Part shown: piece by piece, positions 26,429 to 35,049 of the stretch | How the letters are laid out: each line of letters begins with the position of its first letter | Position numbering within the stretch: position 1 is the stretch's first letter | Assembly: GCA_902462205.1 (NCBI GenBank) | Contig: CABQAR010000001.1 | Span: forward strand, 243,230 to 307,229 | Source of the DNA: an uncultured Dialister sp. | GTDB lineage: Bacteria > Bacillota > Negativicutes > Veillonellales > Dialisteraceae | DNA length: 64,000 bases | Direction: 5' to 3' | Notes under the pieces: model-generated | Told to the model about the DNA's origin: nothing | Database searches by the model: none | What the model saw: the letters and a program-made list of their open reading frames with translations, nothing else | Made by a program: the position numbers and the translations under genes

Positions 26429-27201
26429 ATATTGGGGTTACGACGATTCTGAAGCCGGATTCCAGACTGGAAAAGGTGGCGCAAAGCAGGGCAGACAATT
26501 TCCATTTCCCGTATCATCAGAGGGAAGGGAAACTGTCGTCAATGGCAGAAAAATATCGTATGGAAGGCTTTCTGATTTACGGCCATCAGCTGCCTGTGTT
26601 CTGGACGCAAACAGGGGAATACCGATTTCATTTAGGGACTGCGGCACTCCGTATTCATCAATTGGAACAGGGACATGGAGACAGATTATGCGACTTGATT
26701 CCATGCGGCTGCCGTTCTGTCCTTGATTGTACCTTTGGACATGGAGGGGACTCCTTCGTATTATCCTGGCATTTGGGAGAGGATGCGCAGGTTACTGCTC
26801 TTGAAAAAAGCCCGATTCTTTATGAGATCGGTAAATGGGGACTTTCCTTTTATCCAGACCTGAATCCGGAAGTAGTTAGGAGTCTTCAAAGAATTCGTAT
26901 TCTACATGAGGATTTCAAGAATTATTTAGACAGAGCGGCAAGTAAAAGTTTCGATATAGTCTATTTTGATACCATGTTTAAAGCGCCTGTTAAAAGGGAA
27001 GAAAACAGAGTGGAAGGATTTCGGACAGCCGCCTGCTATGACTCTTTGGACAAGGAAATCATTCGTTCAGCGATGAGGGTGGCTAAAAAGAGAGTCATCG
27101 TAAAGGAACGCCCCTTTTCTATTCTGTTCAGGGAAAACGAATTTACCCGGATATATGGGAAACATGGGCAGACAACTGCTTATGGAGTGATTGATGTATG
27201 A
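26425..27201 (+). CDS. class I SAM-dependent methyltransferase, RsmJ/DUF548-like
   Basis: 258-aa protein with a Rossmann methyltransferase core: the SAM loop is SVLDCTFGHGGDSFVL near residues 98-113. LEKSPILYEIGKWGL matches the acidic loop that binds the ribose, and FDIVYFDTMF near 179 is motif IV. The distinctive TALEKSP and YFDTMFKAP text resembles RsmJ-type 16S rRNA m2G1516 methyltransferases, so rRNA is a plausible target. The N-terminal 80 residues have no motif I know. ATGA overlaps on both sides with mutL and miaA show that it is translationally coupled to them. Confidence 0.75.
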   Translation: MNIGVTTILKPDSRLEKVAQSRADNFHFPYHQREGKLSSMAEKYRMEGFLIYGHQLPVFWTQTGEYRFHLGTAALRIHQLEQGHGDRLCDLIPCGCRSVLDCTFGHGGDSFVLSWHLGEDAQVTALEKSPILYEIGKWGLSFYPDLNPEVVRSLQRIRILHEDFKNYLDRAASKSFDIVYFDTMFKAPVKREENRVEGFRTAACYDSLDKEIIRSAMRVAKKRVIVKERPFSILFRENEFTRIYGKHGQTTAYGVIDV

Positions 27202-28106
27202 ATCAGGAAAAACTGATAACGATTTTAGGGCCGACGGCGACAGGGAAAAGTGAACTGGCAATTCATCTGGCCGGACGGCTGGGGAGCTCCGTGATTTCCG
27301 GAGATGCGTTCCAGGTGTATCGCGGGATGGATATAGGCACGGCAAAGGTTACAAAAGAAGAGTCCCGTGGCGTTACGCATTATCTGGTTGACTGCATGGA
27401 TCCCATGGAGCCATATTCAGCTGCGATTTTTCAGGAGCGGGCAAGAAGATATATTACGGAAGAGAATCAAAAGGGAAGGATTCCTATTGTTGCGGGCGGT
27501 ACCGGATTATATATTCAGGGACTTCTGGAAGGGTATGCTTTTTCACCGAAAGTAGGAGGCAGGGATAAATGGTATTCTCTCTATAAGGAAAAAGGGAAAG
27601 CGGGATTGATTGCGGCCTACAGGGAGTGCTCTCAAGATGGTCCGATGCCGGCAGATCCTCAGCGTATGATCCGTAATCTGGAGCTAATGGATTCAGGATA
27701 TGGACTCGTGGAGGAGCGGGCTCCTGCATTGGTTTATGAGGGACCTGTCATTGGGATTACTATGGACAGATTGGCTTTATATGATAGAATAAATAAGCGA
27801 GTACACCAAATGATTGAGAACGGGCTGAGAGAAGAAGTACGATCCCTTCTTGAAAAAGGGATTCCTGAAGATGCGCAATCATTGAAGGGAATCGGGTACA
27901 AAGAAATGATTCCGGTCATCCATGGGGAAAGAACTTTGGCGGATGCGGAAATACTGATTGCAAAGAATACACGTCATTTTGCGAAGAGGCAGTTAACATG
28001 GTACAGACGCATGCCGTATATTCATTGGGTGGAGAGATCGGAAGAAAGCAGCGCATGGCTTAAAGAGGCGGAAGCCTATATCATTTCGTGGATTAGAGGA
28101 GAATAA
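27198..28106 (+). CDS. miaA: tRNA dimethylallyltransferase
   Basis: 302-aa enzyme adding dimethylallyl to A37 of tRNAs reading UNN codons, giving the substrate for MiaB. P-loop GPTATGKSELA at residues 11-21, SGDAFQVYRGMDIGTAK, HYLVDCMDP, the GGTGLYIQGLLEG motif, and the C-terminal NTRHFAKRQLTWYRR. ATGA overlap with the methyltransferase gene; hfq follows after two bases. Confidence 0.97.
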   Translation: MNQEKLITILGPTATGKSELAIHLAGRLGSSVISGDAFQVYRGMDIGTAKVTKEESRGVTHYLVDCMDPMEPYSAAIFQERARRYITEENQKGRIPIVAGGTGLYIQGLLEGYAFSPKVGGRDKWYSLYKEKGKAGLIAAYRECSQDGPMPADPQRMIRNLELMDSGYGLVEERAPALVYEGPVIGITMDRLALYDRINKRVHQMIENGLREEVRSLLEKGIPEDAQSLKGIGYKEMIPVIHGERTLADAEILIAKNTRHFAKRQLTWYRRMPYIHWVERSEESSAWLKEAEAYIISWIRGE

Positions 28107-28108
28107 AA

Positions 28109-28309
28109 ATGGAAGGGAAAATGAATCTTCAGGATACATTTCTGAATGAAGCAAGGAAAGAAAATGTACCAGTCAGTATATTTCTGCTGAGCGGCGTGCA
28201 GCTTAAGGGAAAAGTGAAGTCTTTTGACAGTTTTACTGTGCTTCTTGTGAGTGAAAACCGTTCACAATTAATTTACAAGCATGCCATATCTACAATACAA
28301 AGGATCTGA
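28109..28309 (+). CDS. hfq: RNA chaperone Hfq
   Basis: 66-aa Sm-like protein forming a hexameric ring. Sm1 is VPVSIFLLSGVQLKGKVKSF and Sm2 is LIYKHAISTI with the conserved Lys-His. The C-terminal tail is very short, as in Gram-positive Hfq. AGAGGAG ribosome site. Directly after miaA, an arrangement shared with E. coli and Bacillus. Confidence 0.97.
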   Translation: MEGKMNLQDTFLNEARKENVPVSIFLLSGVQLKGKVKSFDSFTVLLVSENRSQLIYKHAISTIQRI

Positions 28310-28318
28310 TTTTAGAAT

Positions 28319-29563
28319 ATGAAGACACAATTACAAAAGGTGCAGCAGGATGCCCTTGAGCTCTGCGCACCTATTTTTCATGAAATGGAAGATATTTCAT
28401 TATTTAATATGCAGAAGGTTCTGGGGGCATTCAGAAAACACCAGCTTTCCGCATATCATTTTGCACCCTCGAACGGATATGGTTATGGAGATTCCGGACG
28501 GGAAAAATTAGAGGAGATATGGTGTGATATCTTTCATGCCGAGGCAGCGCTCGTGCGTCCGCAGTTTGTGTCCGGAACACATGCCCTCGCGACGGTCTTA
28601 CTGGCTCTTTTGAAGCCCGGGGATACCATGGTATCTGCAGTGGGAGCTCCTTATGACACGATGCAAAGCGTTATCGGTATTTCAGGCCATGCACCGGGAA
28701 ATCTTGCGGAGCGCGGGGTTATATACAAAGAAGTACCGTTAAAGGGGAATACATATGATTTGGAAGGAATCGCAGCTGCTGTAGACGAGAGTACAAAGCT
28801 GGTGGAAATTCAGCGATCCCGCGGATATATGCTTCGCGATTCTTTATTTCCGGAAGATATTAAGAAAATCATCGAAACAGTAAAAGCAAAGAATCCTGAT
28901 ACGATTTGTTTTGTGGATAATTGTTATGGAGAGTTCACCTGCAGAGAAGAACCGATTGAATTAGGTGCGGATATCACGGCCGGGTCATTGATCAAGAATG
29001 CAGGTGGCGGTCTGGCGCCGACCGGTGCATATATTTGCGGAAGGGCAGATCTTGTGGAGTTATGCGCCCATGCATGGACTGCACCTGGACTTGGTGCGGA
29101 AATGGGATCGTATGCAGCCAGTTACCGGCCATTTTTTGAAGGGCTTTTTCTGGCGCCGCACGTGACGCGTCAGGCGATGATGAGCGCTGAATTCTGTGCT
29201 GCCGTATTTAAACTCTTAGGATTCGATGTGACGCCTGAACCCGGGCATTTAAGAACGGATCTGATTACAGCGGTTACTTTAGGCTCCGAAGCCAATATGT
29301 GCCGCTTTGGGGAAGCAATACAGAGCTGGTCACCTGTTGATTCCGGTGCAACGCCGATTCCGGGACCGATGCCGGGATATGTAGATCCGATTTTAATGGC
29401 CGCAGGAACGTTCGTGCAGGGATCGACCATAGAAATGTCTGCTGATGGTCCGGTCCGTCCTCCTTATATCATGTATTTTCAGGGAGGACTTGTATTTGAA
29501 CATGCTGTTCTCGCAATCATGGGTGCAGCAGAAAATATTATAAAAAATCAAAATGACCAATGA
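28319..29563 (+). CDS. methionine gamma-lyase family PLP protein (YnbB-like)
   Basis: 414-aa PLP-dependent protein of the family once labelled aluminium resistance protein. The PLP lysine is probably in GSLIKNAGGGLAPTGAYICG near residue 225; FVDNCYGEFTCREEP supplies the Asp that binds the pyridine nitrogen. The N-terminal glycine-rich SNGYGYGDSGRE and RPQFVSGTHAL are also typical. The physiological substrate is not established for this branch. Nine bases after hfq, so part of the miaB-to-hfq cluster, and closed by a terminator. Confidence 0.85.
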   Translation: MKTQLQKVQQDALELCAPIFHEMEDISLFNMQKVLGAFRKHQLSAYHFAPSNGYGYGDSGREKLEEIWCDIFHAEAALVRPQFVSGTHALATVLLALLKPGDTMVSAVGAPYDTMQSVIGISGHAPGNLAERGVIYKEVPLKGNTYDLEGIAAAVDESTKLVEIQRSRGYMLRDSLFPEDIKKIIETVKAKNPDTICFVDNCYGEFTCREEPIELGADITAGSLIKNAGGGLAPTGAYICGRADLVELCAHAWTAPGLGAEMGSYAASYRPFFEGLFLAPHVTRQAMMSAEFCAAVFKLLGFDVTPEPGHLRTDLITAVTLGSEANMCRFGEAIQSWSPVDSGATPIPGPMPGYVDPILMAAGTFVQGSTIEMSADGPVRPPYIMYFQGGLVFEHAVLAIMGAAENIIKNQNDQ

Positions 29564-29566
29564 AAT

Positions 29567-29589
29567 GAAGTCCTTATGGGCTTCTTTTT
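29567..29589 (+). terminator. terminator at end of the miaB-hfq cluster
   Basis: GAAGTCC/GGGCTTC stem with a TTAT loop and a run of five T. Confidence 0.85.
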
Positions 29590-29614
29590 ATTGTAAAACA
29601 TAAGAAATGGCAGA

Positions 29615-29643
29615 TTGATTTTTTTAAAATGCTCATGTATAAT
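29615..29643 (+). promoter_or_regulatory. promoter of tRNA-Val
   Basis: TTGATT, 17-bp spacer, TATAAT, ending 13 bp before the tRNA. Confidence 0.75.
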
Positions 29644-29656
29644 AAACTTTACTTAT

Positions 29657-29733
29657 GGGGCTATAGCTCAGCTGGTTAGAGCGCTTCGTTGACATCGAAG
29701 AGGTCTTTGGTTCGAATCCAAATAGTCCCACCA
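29657..29733 (+). tRNA. tRNA-Val (GAC)
   Basis: 77-nt cloverleaf with acceptor GGGGCTA/TAGTCCC, D arm AGCTCAGCTGGTTAGAGC, anticodon GAC at 29691-29693 in a CTTCG-closed stem, T arm with GGTTCGAATCC, and an encoded ACCA end. Confidence 0.96.
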
Positions 29734-29740
29734 ATAGTTT

Positions 29741-29771
29741 AAACTGCTTCAGTGAGGCAGTTTTATTTTTT
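29741..29771 (+). terminator. terminator after tRNA-Val
   Basis: AAACTGC/GCAGTTT stem with a 9-nt loop, followed by a T-rich stretch. Confidence 0.8.
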
Positions 29772-29844
29772 TACTTGCTTTTATAAATTAGATATTACAA
29801 TTCGAGATAAAGAACATAGGTCTTTTGCTACATAGGAAGTTGAT

Positions 29845-30756
29845 ATGAATCTTTTGGCAGTATGCATGGTGATTATTGCAGGTGCTATGTGGGCGGGAAG
29901 CGGACTGGCAGCACAGCACTTCCTTGCACATAATATGCATAGTGCGATGGATCTGACTGTTTTTCGAATGATTACGACATCTTTGATCATTTTTCTCGGA
30001 ATATTGATTCAGGGAAGCTTGAAAAGAGATATAGCGATTCTCCGCAGGAATCCCTTACTACTGGTCGAAATCTTTCTTTACGGAATTGCTATCATGATTA
30101 TGCAGTATGCCTATTTTGCGGGAATAGGTGCCGGAAATGCGGCGGTGGCTACGGTGATTCAGTATATATGCCCCGGTATAGTTATCTGTTGGACTGCTTT
30201 AAGACAGAAAAAATTTCCGGGAATAGGTGAGATGCTTGCGGTAGGTTTTGCGATTATCGGGGTATTTCTGCTTGTCACCGGCGGAAATCTGAATAATTTA
30301 TCGGTTCCTGCGGCGTGCATTTATTTCAGTCTTGTTTCCGCTTTGTTTTATGCTGTTTGTGCGGTGTATCCTAAACATCTGATGGTGACTGTAAATAATT
30401 CGTTTTTATTAATGTTTGGCATGCTGTTTGGAGGAGCAGCCGGATATATTATTAACCCAATCGCAGATATAGGTGCATTTTTGGCTGCGGATGTACTTTT
30501 TGACATGTTCATGATCATCATCTGCGGTACGGTGGTGGCATTTATCTGCTATAATGCCGGACTCGCATGGCTCAGCGAAGGACAGGCTTCTGTAACAGCC
30601 ACGGTGGAGCCGGCAATCTCGGTCATTGCTTCTTATTTCCTGTTTGATACTTCATTTGGGGTGATGCAGACCGTGGGAATCATACTCGTTATTGCAGCTA
30701 TCATCATGCCTGTGGCTATAAAGGAAAATAAGGGAAACAGTCGTTATTCTCCATGA
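29845..30756 (+). CDS. EamA/DMT-family transporter
   Basis: 303-aa protein with about ten hydrophobic segments arranged as two EamA repeats, a drug/metabolite transporter layout. The first repeat ends near GNAAVATVIQYICP; the second contains YNAGLAWLSEGQASVTATVEP, the family's conserved ninth-helix region. The transported molecule cannot be told from sequence. Monocistronic between tRNA-Val and lepA. The ribosome site upstream of ATG 29845 is only AGGAAG. Confidence 0.85.
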   Translation: MNLLAVCMVIIAGAMWAGSGLAAQHFLAHNMHSAMDLTVFRMITTSLIIFLGILIQGSLKRDIAILRRNPLLLVEIFLYGIAIMIMQYAYFAGIGAGNAAVATVIQYICPGIVICWTALRQKKFPGIGEMLAVGFAIIGVFLLVTGGNLNNLSVPAACIYFSLVSALFYAVCAVYPKHLMVTVNNSFLLMFGMLFGGAAGYIINPIADIGAFLAADVLFDMFMIIICGTVVAFICYNAGLAWLSEGQASVTATVEPAISVIASYFLFDTSFGVMQTVGIILVIAAIIMPVAIKENKGNSRYSP

Positions 30757-30766
30757 GGCCGTATTT

Positions 30767-30775
30767 TGATATAAT
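30767..30775 (+). promoter_or_regulatory. extended -10 promoter of lepA
   Basis: TGATATAAT forms an extended -10 57 bp before lepA. Confidence 0.5.
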
Positions 30776-30831
30776 GCTGTAAATGGCCTTATCCAGGATA
30801 ATATAGGCTTATCATTGACATGGGAGAAATC

Positions 30832-32628
30832 ATGGATACAAAACATATCAGAAACTTTTCTATCATTGCACATATTGATCATGGGAAATCTACATTGGCA
30901 GACCGTCTGATTGAAATGACCGGTACCGTGCAAAAGCGTGACATGGAAGCGCAGATACTCGACACGATGGAATTGGAACGGGAACGGGGAATTACAATTA
31001 AGGAACAATCTGCCCGTCTGATGTACACCTATGAAGATGGAGAAACCTACGAATTGAACCTGATTGATACGCCCGGTCATGTGGATTTTAATTATGAGGT
31101 GTCCAGAAGCCTTTCTGCCTGCGAAGGAGCGATACTGATTGTCGATGCGACGCAGGGGGTGCAGGCACAAACGTTGGCCAATGTCTATCTGGCGCTGGAT
31201 AATAATCTGGAAATCGTTCCCGTTGTTAACAAGATTGATTTACCAAGTGCAGATGTGGAACGTGTCAAGGCGGAAGTGGAAAATGTCATTGGATTGGATA
31301 TGTCGGAAGCAGTCCCTGTCAGCGCGAAGACAGGGCAGAATGTGGAAGAGGTTCTAAAGCATATCGTGGAACTGATTCCGCCTCCGGAAGACCATTCTGA
31401 CCAGCCGCTCCGCTGTCTTATATTTGATTCCCTTTTTGATTCTTACAAAGGCGCCATTGCTTATGTCCGCGTCATGGATGGAGAAATACGGCCGGGGATG
31501 GATATCAAGATGATGTCTTCGGGAAAGGTATATACGGTCACCGAGGTCGGTTATTTCACGCCATTGCCCAAAGTGGCGGACGTATTGACCTGCGGCTCCG
31601 TAGGTTATGTGGCTGCAAGCATAAAAAATGTAGGTGATTGTGCGGTAGGAGATACGATAACCTCTGCAGAAAATGGAGCGACGGAACCATTACCCGGATA
31701 TCGGAAAGCATTGCCCATGGTATTTTGCGGAATGTATCCGATTGAAAGTAAGGATTACGACCAGTTAAAGCTTGCATTGGAAAAGTTGCAGCTTAATGAT
31801 GCAGCTCTAGAATATGTTCCGGAAACGTCACAGGCATTAGGGTTCGGCTTCAGATGCGGATTTCTCGGCCTGCTCCATATGGATGTTGTCCAGGAGCGTT
31901 TAGAGAGAGAATACCATTTAAAGCTGATTACGACGGCACCTTCGGTAATCTATCATGTTTTCAAGACGGATGGAGAAATGGTGGCGGTGGATAATCCTGC
32001 GGAATTGCCGCCAATGACAAAAATCGAGCATATAGAAGAGCCTGTCGCAAAGGTGGAAATACTTGTCCCATCTGATATGGTTGGAAATGTCATGGAGCTT
32101 GTGCAAAATCGCCGTGGAGAGTTTCAGACCATGACTTATTTGGACGAAACCCGCGTGGATTTATCCTATAGGATTCCGCTCTCAGAAATTATTTTCGATT
32201 TCTTTGATAAATTGAAATCTGCAACCAAAGGATATGCATCACTTGATTACCAGGTGTGCGGATACCAAAAAACTGATGCAGTCAAGCTTGATATTCTGTT
32301 GAACGGAGAATTAATCGATGCATTGTCTATCATTGTGCACAGAAGCAATGCGGCGTCACGAGGGAGAGTGTTGGCACTCCGCCTGAAAGACATCATCCCG
32401 CGGCAGCAGTTCGAGGTACCGATTCAGGCGGCCGTTGGAAGCAAGATTATTGCAAGAGAGACGATCAAGGCCTATAAGAAAGATGTCCTGGCCAAATGCT
32501 ATGGTGGTGATGTCAGCCGTAAGAAGAAACTTCTGGAAAAACAGAAGGAAGGGAAAAAACGCATGAAGCAGGTGGGAAGCGTAGAAATACCGCAGGAAGC
32601 ATTCATGGCGGTACTAAAAGATGATTAG
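30832..32628 (+). CDS. lepA: elongation factor 4 (LepA)
   Basis: 598-aa translational GTPase acting on the ribosome. G1 AHIDHGKST, switch RERGITIK, G3 DTPGHVDF, G4 NKIDLP, G5 SAKTG are all present. Domains II-III and the EF-G-like domain V follow (GEFQTMTYLDETRVDLSYRIP), with the LepA-specific C-terminal domain ending KRMKQVGSVEIPQEAFMAVL. ATG 30832 follows GGGAGA; an in-frame ATG at 30820 lies before that site. Overlaps hemW by eight bases. Confidence 0.97.
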   Translation: MDTKHIRNFSIIAHIDHGKSTLADRLIEMTGTVQKRDMEAQILDTMELERERGITIKEQSARLMYTYEDGETYELNLIDTPGHVDFNYEVSRSLSACEGAILIVDATQGVQAQTLANVYLALDNNLEIVPVVNKIDLPSADVERVKAEVENVIGLDMSEAVPVSAKTGQNVEEVLKHIVELIPPPEDHSDQPLRCLIFDSLFDSYKGAIAYVRVMDGEIRPGMDIKMMSSGKVYTVTEVGYFTPLPKVADVLTCGSVGYVAASIKNVGDCAVGDTITSAENGATEPLPGYRKALPMVFCGMYPIESKDYDQLKLALEKLQLNDAALEYVPETSQALGFGFRCGFLGLLHMDVVQERLEREYHLKLITTAPSVIYHVFKTDGEMVAVDNPAELPPMTKIEHIEEPVAKVEILVPSDMVGNVMELVQNRRGEFQTMTYLDETRVDLSYRIPLSEIIFDFFDKLKSATKGYASLDYQVCGYQKTDAVKLDILLNGELIDALSIIVHRSNAASRGRVLALRLKDIIPRQQFEVPIQAAVGSKIIARETIKAYKKDVLAKCYGGDVSRKKKLLEKQKEGKKRMKQVGSVEIPQEAFMAVLKDD

Positions 32629-33763
32629 TGATAAAAAACTTGGAATATATATGCATATTCCTTTCTGCAGAAGCCGCTGTCATTACTGCGGCTTTTATTC
32701 TGTCGGCAGAGTCCCCTCTGAACGGTTTGCAGATGCAATTATCAGAGAAATAGAAACTAAAGGGGCTGTGTTAAAAGACAGGTGCTGCGACACAGTGTAT
32801 CTGGGCGGAGGAACGCCGTCTTCATTGACGGAAGAACAGTTAGAAAGAATCATGACGGCGCTGCATTCACATTTTCATATAGATAAGAATGCGGAAATTA
32901 CGATGGAGATGAATCCGTGCGATATGAACCGTCATTATATAGAGCATGCCTTGTCACTTGGTATTAATCGTGTTTCCATAGGAGTACAGACAAATCAAGA
33001 TAAGCTTTTAAAAGAGATTGGCCGCCGTCATTCGGCACTGGATGCAGAGCGGGCTTTAGGCAATGCTTATTCCGGCGGATTCAGAAATATAAGCATCGAT
33101 CTCATGTGTGAGCTTCCCGGCCAGACCGTGTCTGATTTTGAAAGGACATTGAAGTGGGCGGTGCATCTTTCGATCAATCATCTATCTGTTTACAGTCTGA
33201 TCTTAGAAGAGGGGACAAGGTTCTGGCAGCTGGCGGAAAAGGGAATGCTTACACGTCCGTCAGAAAATGACAGTTGGGCTATGTATCAGGCGATGTGCCG
33301 TATATTGCCTCATTACGGATTTGAACGATATGAGATTTCGAGCTTCGCCAGGAAGGGATTTGCATCAAAGCATAATTTAAAATATTGGAAGCTGGAGGAT
33401 TACGTCGGGATAGGGCCATCTGCCTGTTCCAGAATCGGACGGGAACGAGTGGAAAATCTTGCTGGCGTGAATCTGTATGAGAAAGAAATTTTATCAGGCG
33501 GGAGAGTTCCTGAGGAGCGTACATTGCTATCCTGTGAAGAAGAGATGGAAGAGTTCTGTTTTCTTGGTCTTCGGATGAGCACAGGGATTGATAAAAAGAA
33601 TTTTCTGCAGCGATATGGGAAAAAAATAGAAACGGTATATGGAGACGTCATACGAAAACTGATGAATGAAAAGATGATCGTATCTGCTGATGATAAAATA
33701 TATCTGACTTACAAGGGTACGGCTTTTGGCAACTATGTGTTTGAACAGTTCTTATTGAGCTGA
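32621..33763 (+). CDS. hemW: radical SAM haem chaperone HemW-like protein
   Basis: 380-aa protein of the HemN/HemW family. The cluster motif CRSRCHYC (Cys16, 20, 23) has the CX3CX2C spacing. GGGTPSSL and the SIGVQT segment are typical. HemW members lack coproporphyrinogen oxidase activity and bind haem for delivery; the lepA-hemW order supports HemW instead of HemN. Overlaps lepA by eight bases, and is closed by a terminator. Confidence 0.9.
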   Translation: MISDKKLGIYMHIPFCRSRCHYCGFYSVGRVPSERFADAIIREIETKGAVLKDRCCDTVYLGGGTPSSLTEEQLERIMTALHSHFHIDKNAEITMEMNPCDMNRHYIEHALSLGINRVSIGVQTNQDKLLKEIGRRHSALDAERALGNAYSGGFRNISIDLMCELPGQTVSDFERTLKWAVHLSINHLSVYSLILEEGTRFWQLAEKGMLTRPSENDSWAMYQAMCRILPHYGFERYEISSFARKGFASKHNLKYWKLEDYVGIGPSACSRIGRERVENLAGVNLYEKEILSGGRVPEERTLLSCEEEMEEFCFLGLRMSTGIDKKNFLQRYGKKIETVYGDVIRKLMNEKMIVSADDKIYLTYKGTAFGNYVFEQFLLS

Positions 33764-33778
33764 TTCGGTATTTTATTT

Positions 33779-33816
33779 AAAAATAAGGTCATTATTTTCG
33801 GATAAGACTTATTTTT
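33779..33816 (+). terminator. terminator after hemW
   Basis: AAAAATAAGGTC pairs with GACTTATTTTT with one bulge, the descending arm ending in five T. Confidence 0.75.
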
Positions 33817-33876
33817 GCATAAGGCAAGAGTAAAGTGAAATGCATATAAAAAAGTGAGAATATATCTATATTTTTC

Positions 33877-33905
33877 TTGACACGCTCATTTTTAAACTGT
33901 ATAAT
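33877..33905 (+). promoter_or_regulatory. consensus promoter of rplM-rpsI
   Basis: Perfect TTGACA and TATAAT separated by 17 bp; transcription would begin near 33912. Confidence 0.92.
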
Positions 33906-33911
33906 ACTTCC

Positions 33912-33994
33912 TGTGAGATTTGTCCGGAAACCACTAGCCCCGGAGGAAGGATGATATCTTGCGGTTCCGTTTTTTATTAGGAGGATCATTAAGG
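33912..33994 (+). promoter_or_regulatory. L13 leader with attenuator-like terminator
   Basis: The 83-nt leader of rplM holds CGGAAACC (33925-33932) pairing with GGTTCCG (33963-33969, one base bulged), immediately followed by TTTTTT. This is an intrinsic terminator inside the leader, upstream of the rplM ribosome site AGGAGG. Known Firmicute L13 leaders mediate autoregulation by ribosomal protein L13. I infer the same here; the match to the described motif has not been tested. Confidence 0.6.
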
Positions 33995-34435
33995 ATGAAA
34001 AGCACATTTATGGCCAATGCGGGAAACATTACCCGTAAGTGGTATATCGTTGACGCTGAAGGCAAGACTCTCGGCCGCTTGGCTGCAGGAATTGCAGAAG
34101 TTCTCAGCGGCAAGAATAAACCTACCTTTACACCGCATGTTGATACCGGCGATTTCGTAGTTGTTATCAACGCAGATAAAGTCATTCTGACCGGGAAGAA
34201 ACTGTTAAAGAAAGAATATTTCCATTATACAGGATACATTGGTGGAGATCGTTACCAGAAAGCTGGCGACGCACTTCGTGAAAAGCCGGTATGGGTAGTT
34301 GAACATGCCATTCGAGGCATGCTTCCCAAGACAAAGCTGGGAGACCAGATGTATCGTAAGTTAAAGGTTTATGCAGGCAGCGAACATCCGCATGCAGCGC
34401 AGAAACCAGAAGAACTTAAGTTTGATATCCGTTAA
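33995..34435 (+). CDS. rplM: 50S ribosomal protein L13
   Basis: 146-aa L13. Family text: RKWYIVDAEGKTLGRLAA, NADKVILTGKK, the YxHTGYxGG-type segment (here YFHYTGYIGG), AIRGMLPK and the end KLKVYAGSEHPHAAQKPE. ATG 33995 follows AGGAGG; an upstream in-frame start at 33959 would lie in the leader hairpin. Followed by rpsI after 22 bp, the universal pairing. Confidence 0.98.
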   Translation: MKSTFMANAGNITRKWYIVDAEGKTLGRLAAGIAEVLSGKNKPTFTPHVDTGDFVVVINADKVILTGKKLLKKEYFHYTGYIGGDRYQKAGDALREKPVWVVEHAIRGMLPKTKLGDQMYRKLKVYAGSEHPHAAQKPEELKFDIR

Positions 34436-34457
34436 CCAGAAGGGAAGGAAATAAGAA

Positions 34458-34850
34458 ATGGCAGAAGCTACATACTACGGCACAGGCCGCAGAAAGACAT
34501 CCGTTGCCAGAGTCCGTCTGGTAGCAGGACAGGGAAACATCGTAATCAATGGTCGTGAACTGAATGACTACTTTGATTTGAAGACCCTCGATTTAATCGT
34601 TAAACAGCCGCTGGAACTGACAGGTACAACTGCTGTATATGATGTTATCGCTTCCGTAAAAGGTGGCGGAGCATCCGGACAGGCAGGTGCAATCCGTCAT
34701 GGTATCAGCCGTGCATTGCTTGAAGTTGATCCGGAATACAGAAAGGTATTGAAGTCCGCTGGCCTTCTGACCCGTGATCCAAGAATGAAAGAACGTAAGA
34801 AATACGGTCTTAAGAAAGCAAGAAAGGCAAGCCAGTTCTCCAAGCGTTAA
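34458..34850 (+). CDS. rpsI: 30S ribosomal protein S9
   Basis: 130-aa S9 with YYGTGRRKTSVARVRL at the start, the GGGASGQAGAIRHGI core, and a basic tail ending in QFSKR. That tail reaches the P-site tRNA on the ribosome. GAAGGGAAGG ribosome site; ends at a terminator. Confidence 0.98.
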   Translation: MAEATYYGTGRRKTSVARVRLVAGQGNIVINGRELNDYFDLKTLDLIVKQPLELTGTTAVYDVIASVKGGGASGQAGAIRHGISRALLEVDPEYRKVLKSAGLLTRDPRMKERKKYGLKKARKASQFSKR

Positions 34851-34867
34851 TTTCTGGAGGATTTATA

Positions 34868-34896
34868 ACGCACATGGTTATTCCATGTGCGTTTTC
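34868..34896 (+). terminator. terminator after rpsI
   Basis: Perfect 10-bp stem ACGCACATGG/CCATGTGCGT with a TTATT loop, then TTTT. Confidence 0.88.
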
Positions 34897-35049
34897 TATT
34901 GGAATGAAGGGGGAGATGTCCTGAATCCTATAAAAAAACACTGATCAATCTCAATGCTGCCAATCAAATAAGTGTATACTTGAAAGTAAAGGGTATGGCT
35001 TTTTAGAATGACTTAGCATATAATAACTGTATATTAAAGGAGAAGAATC

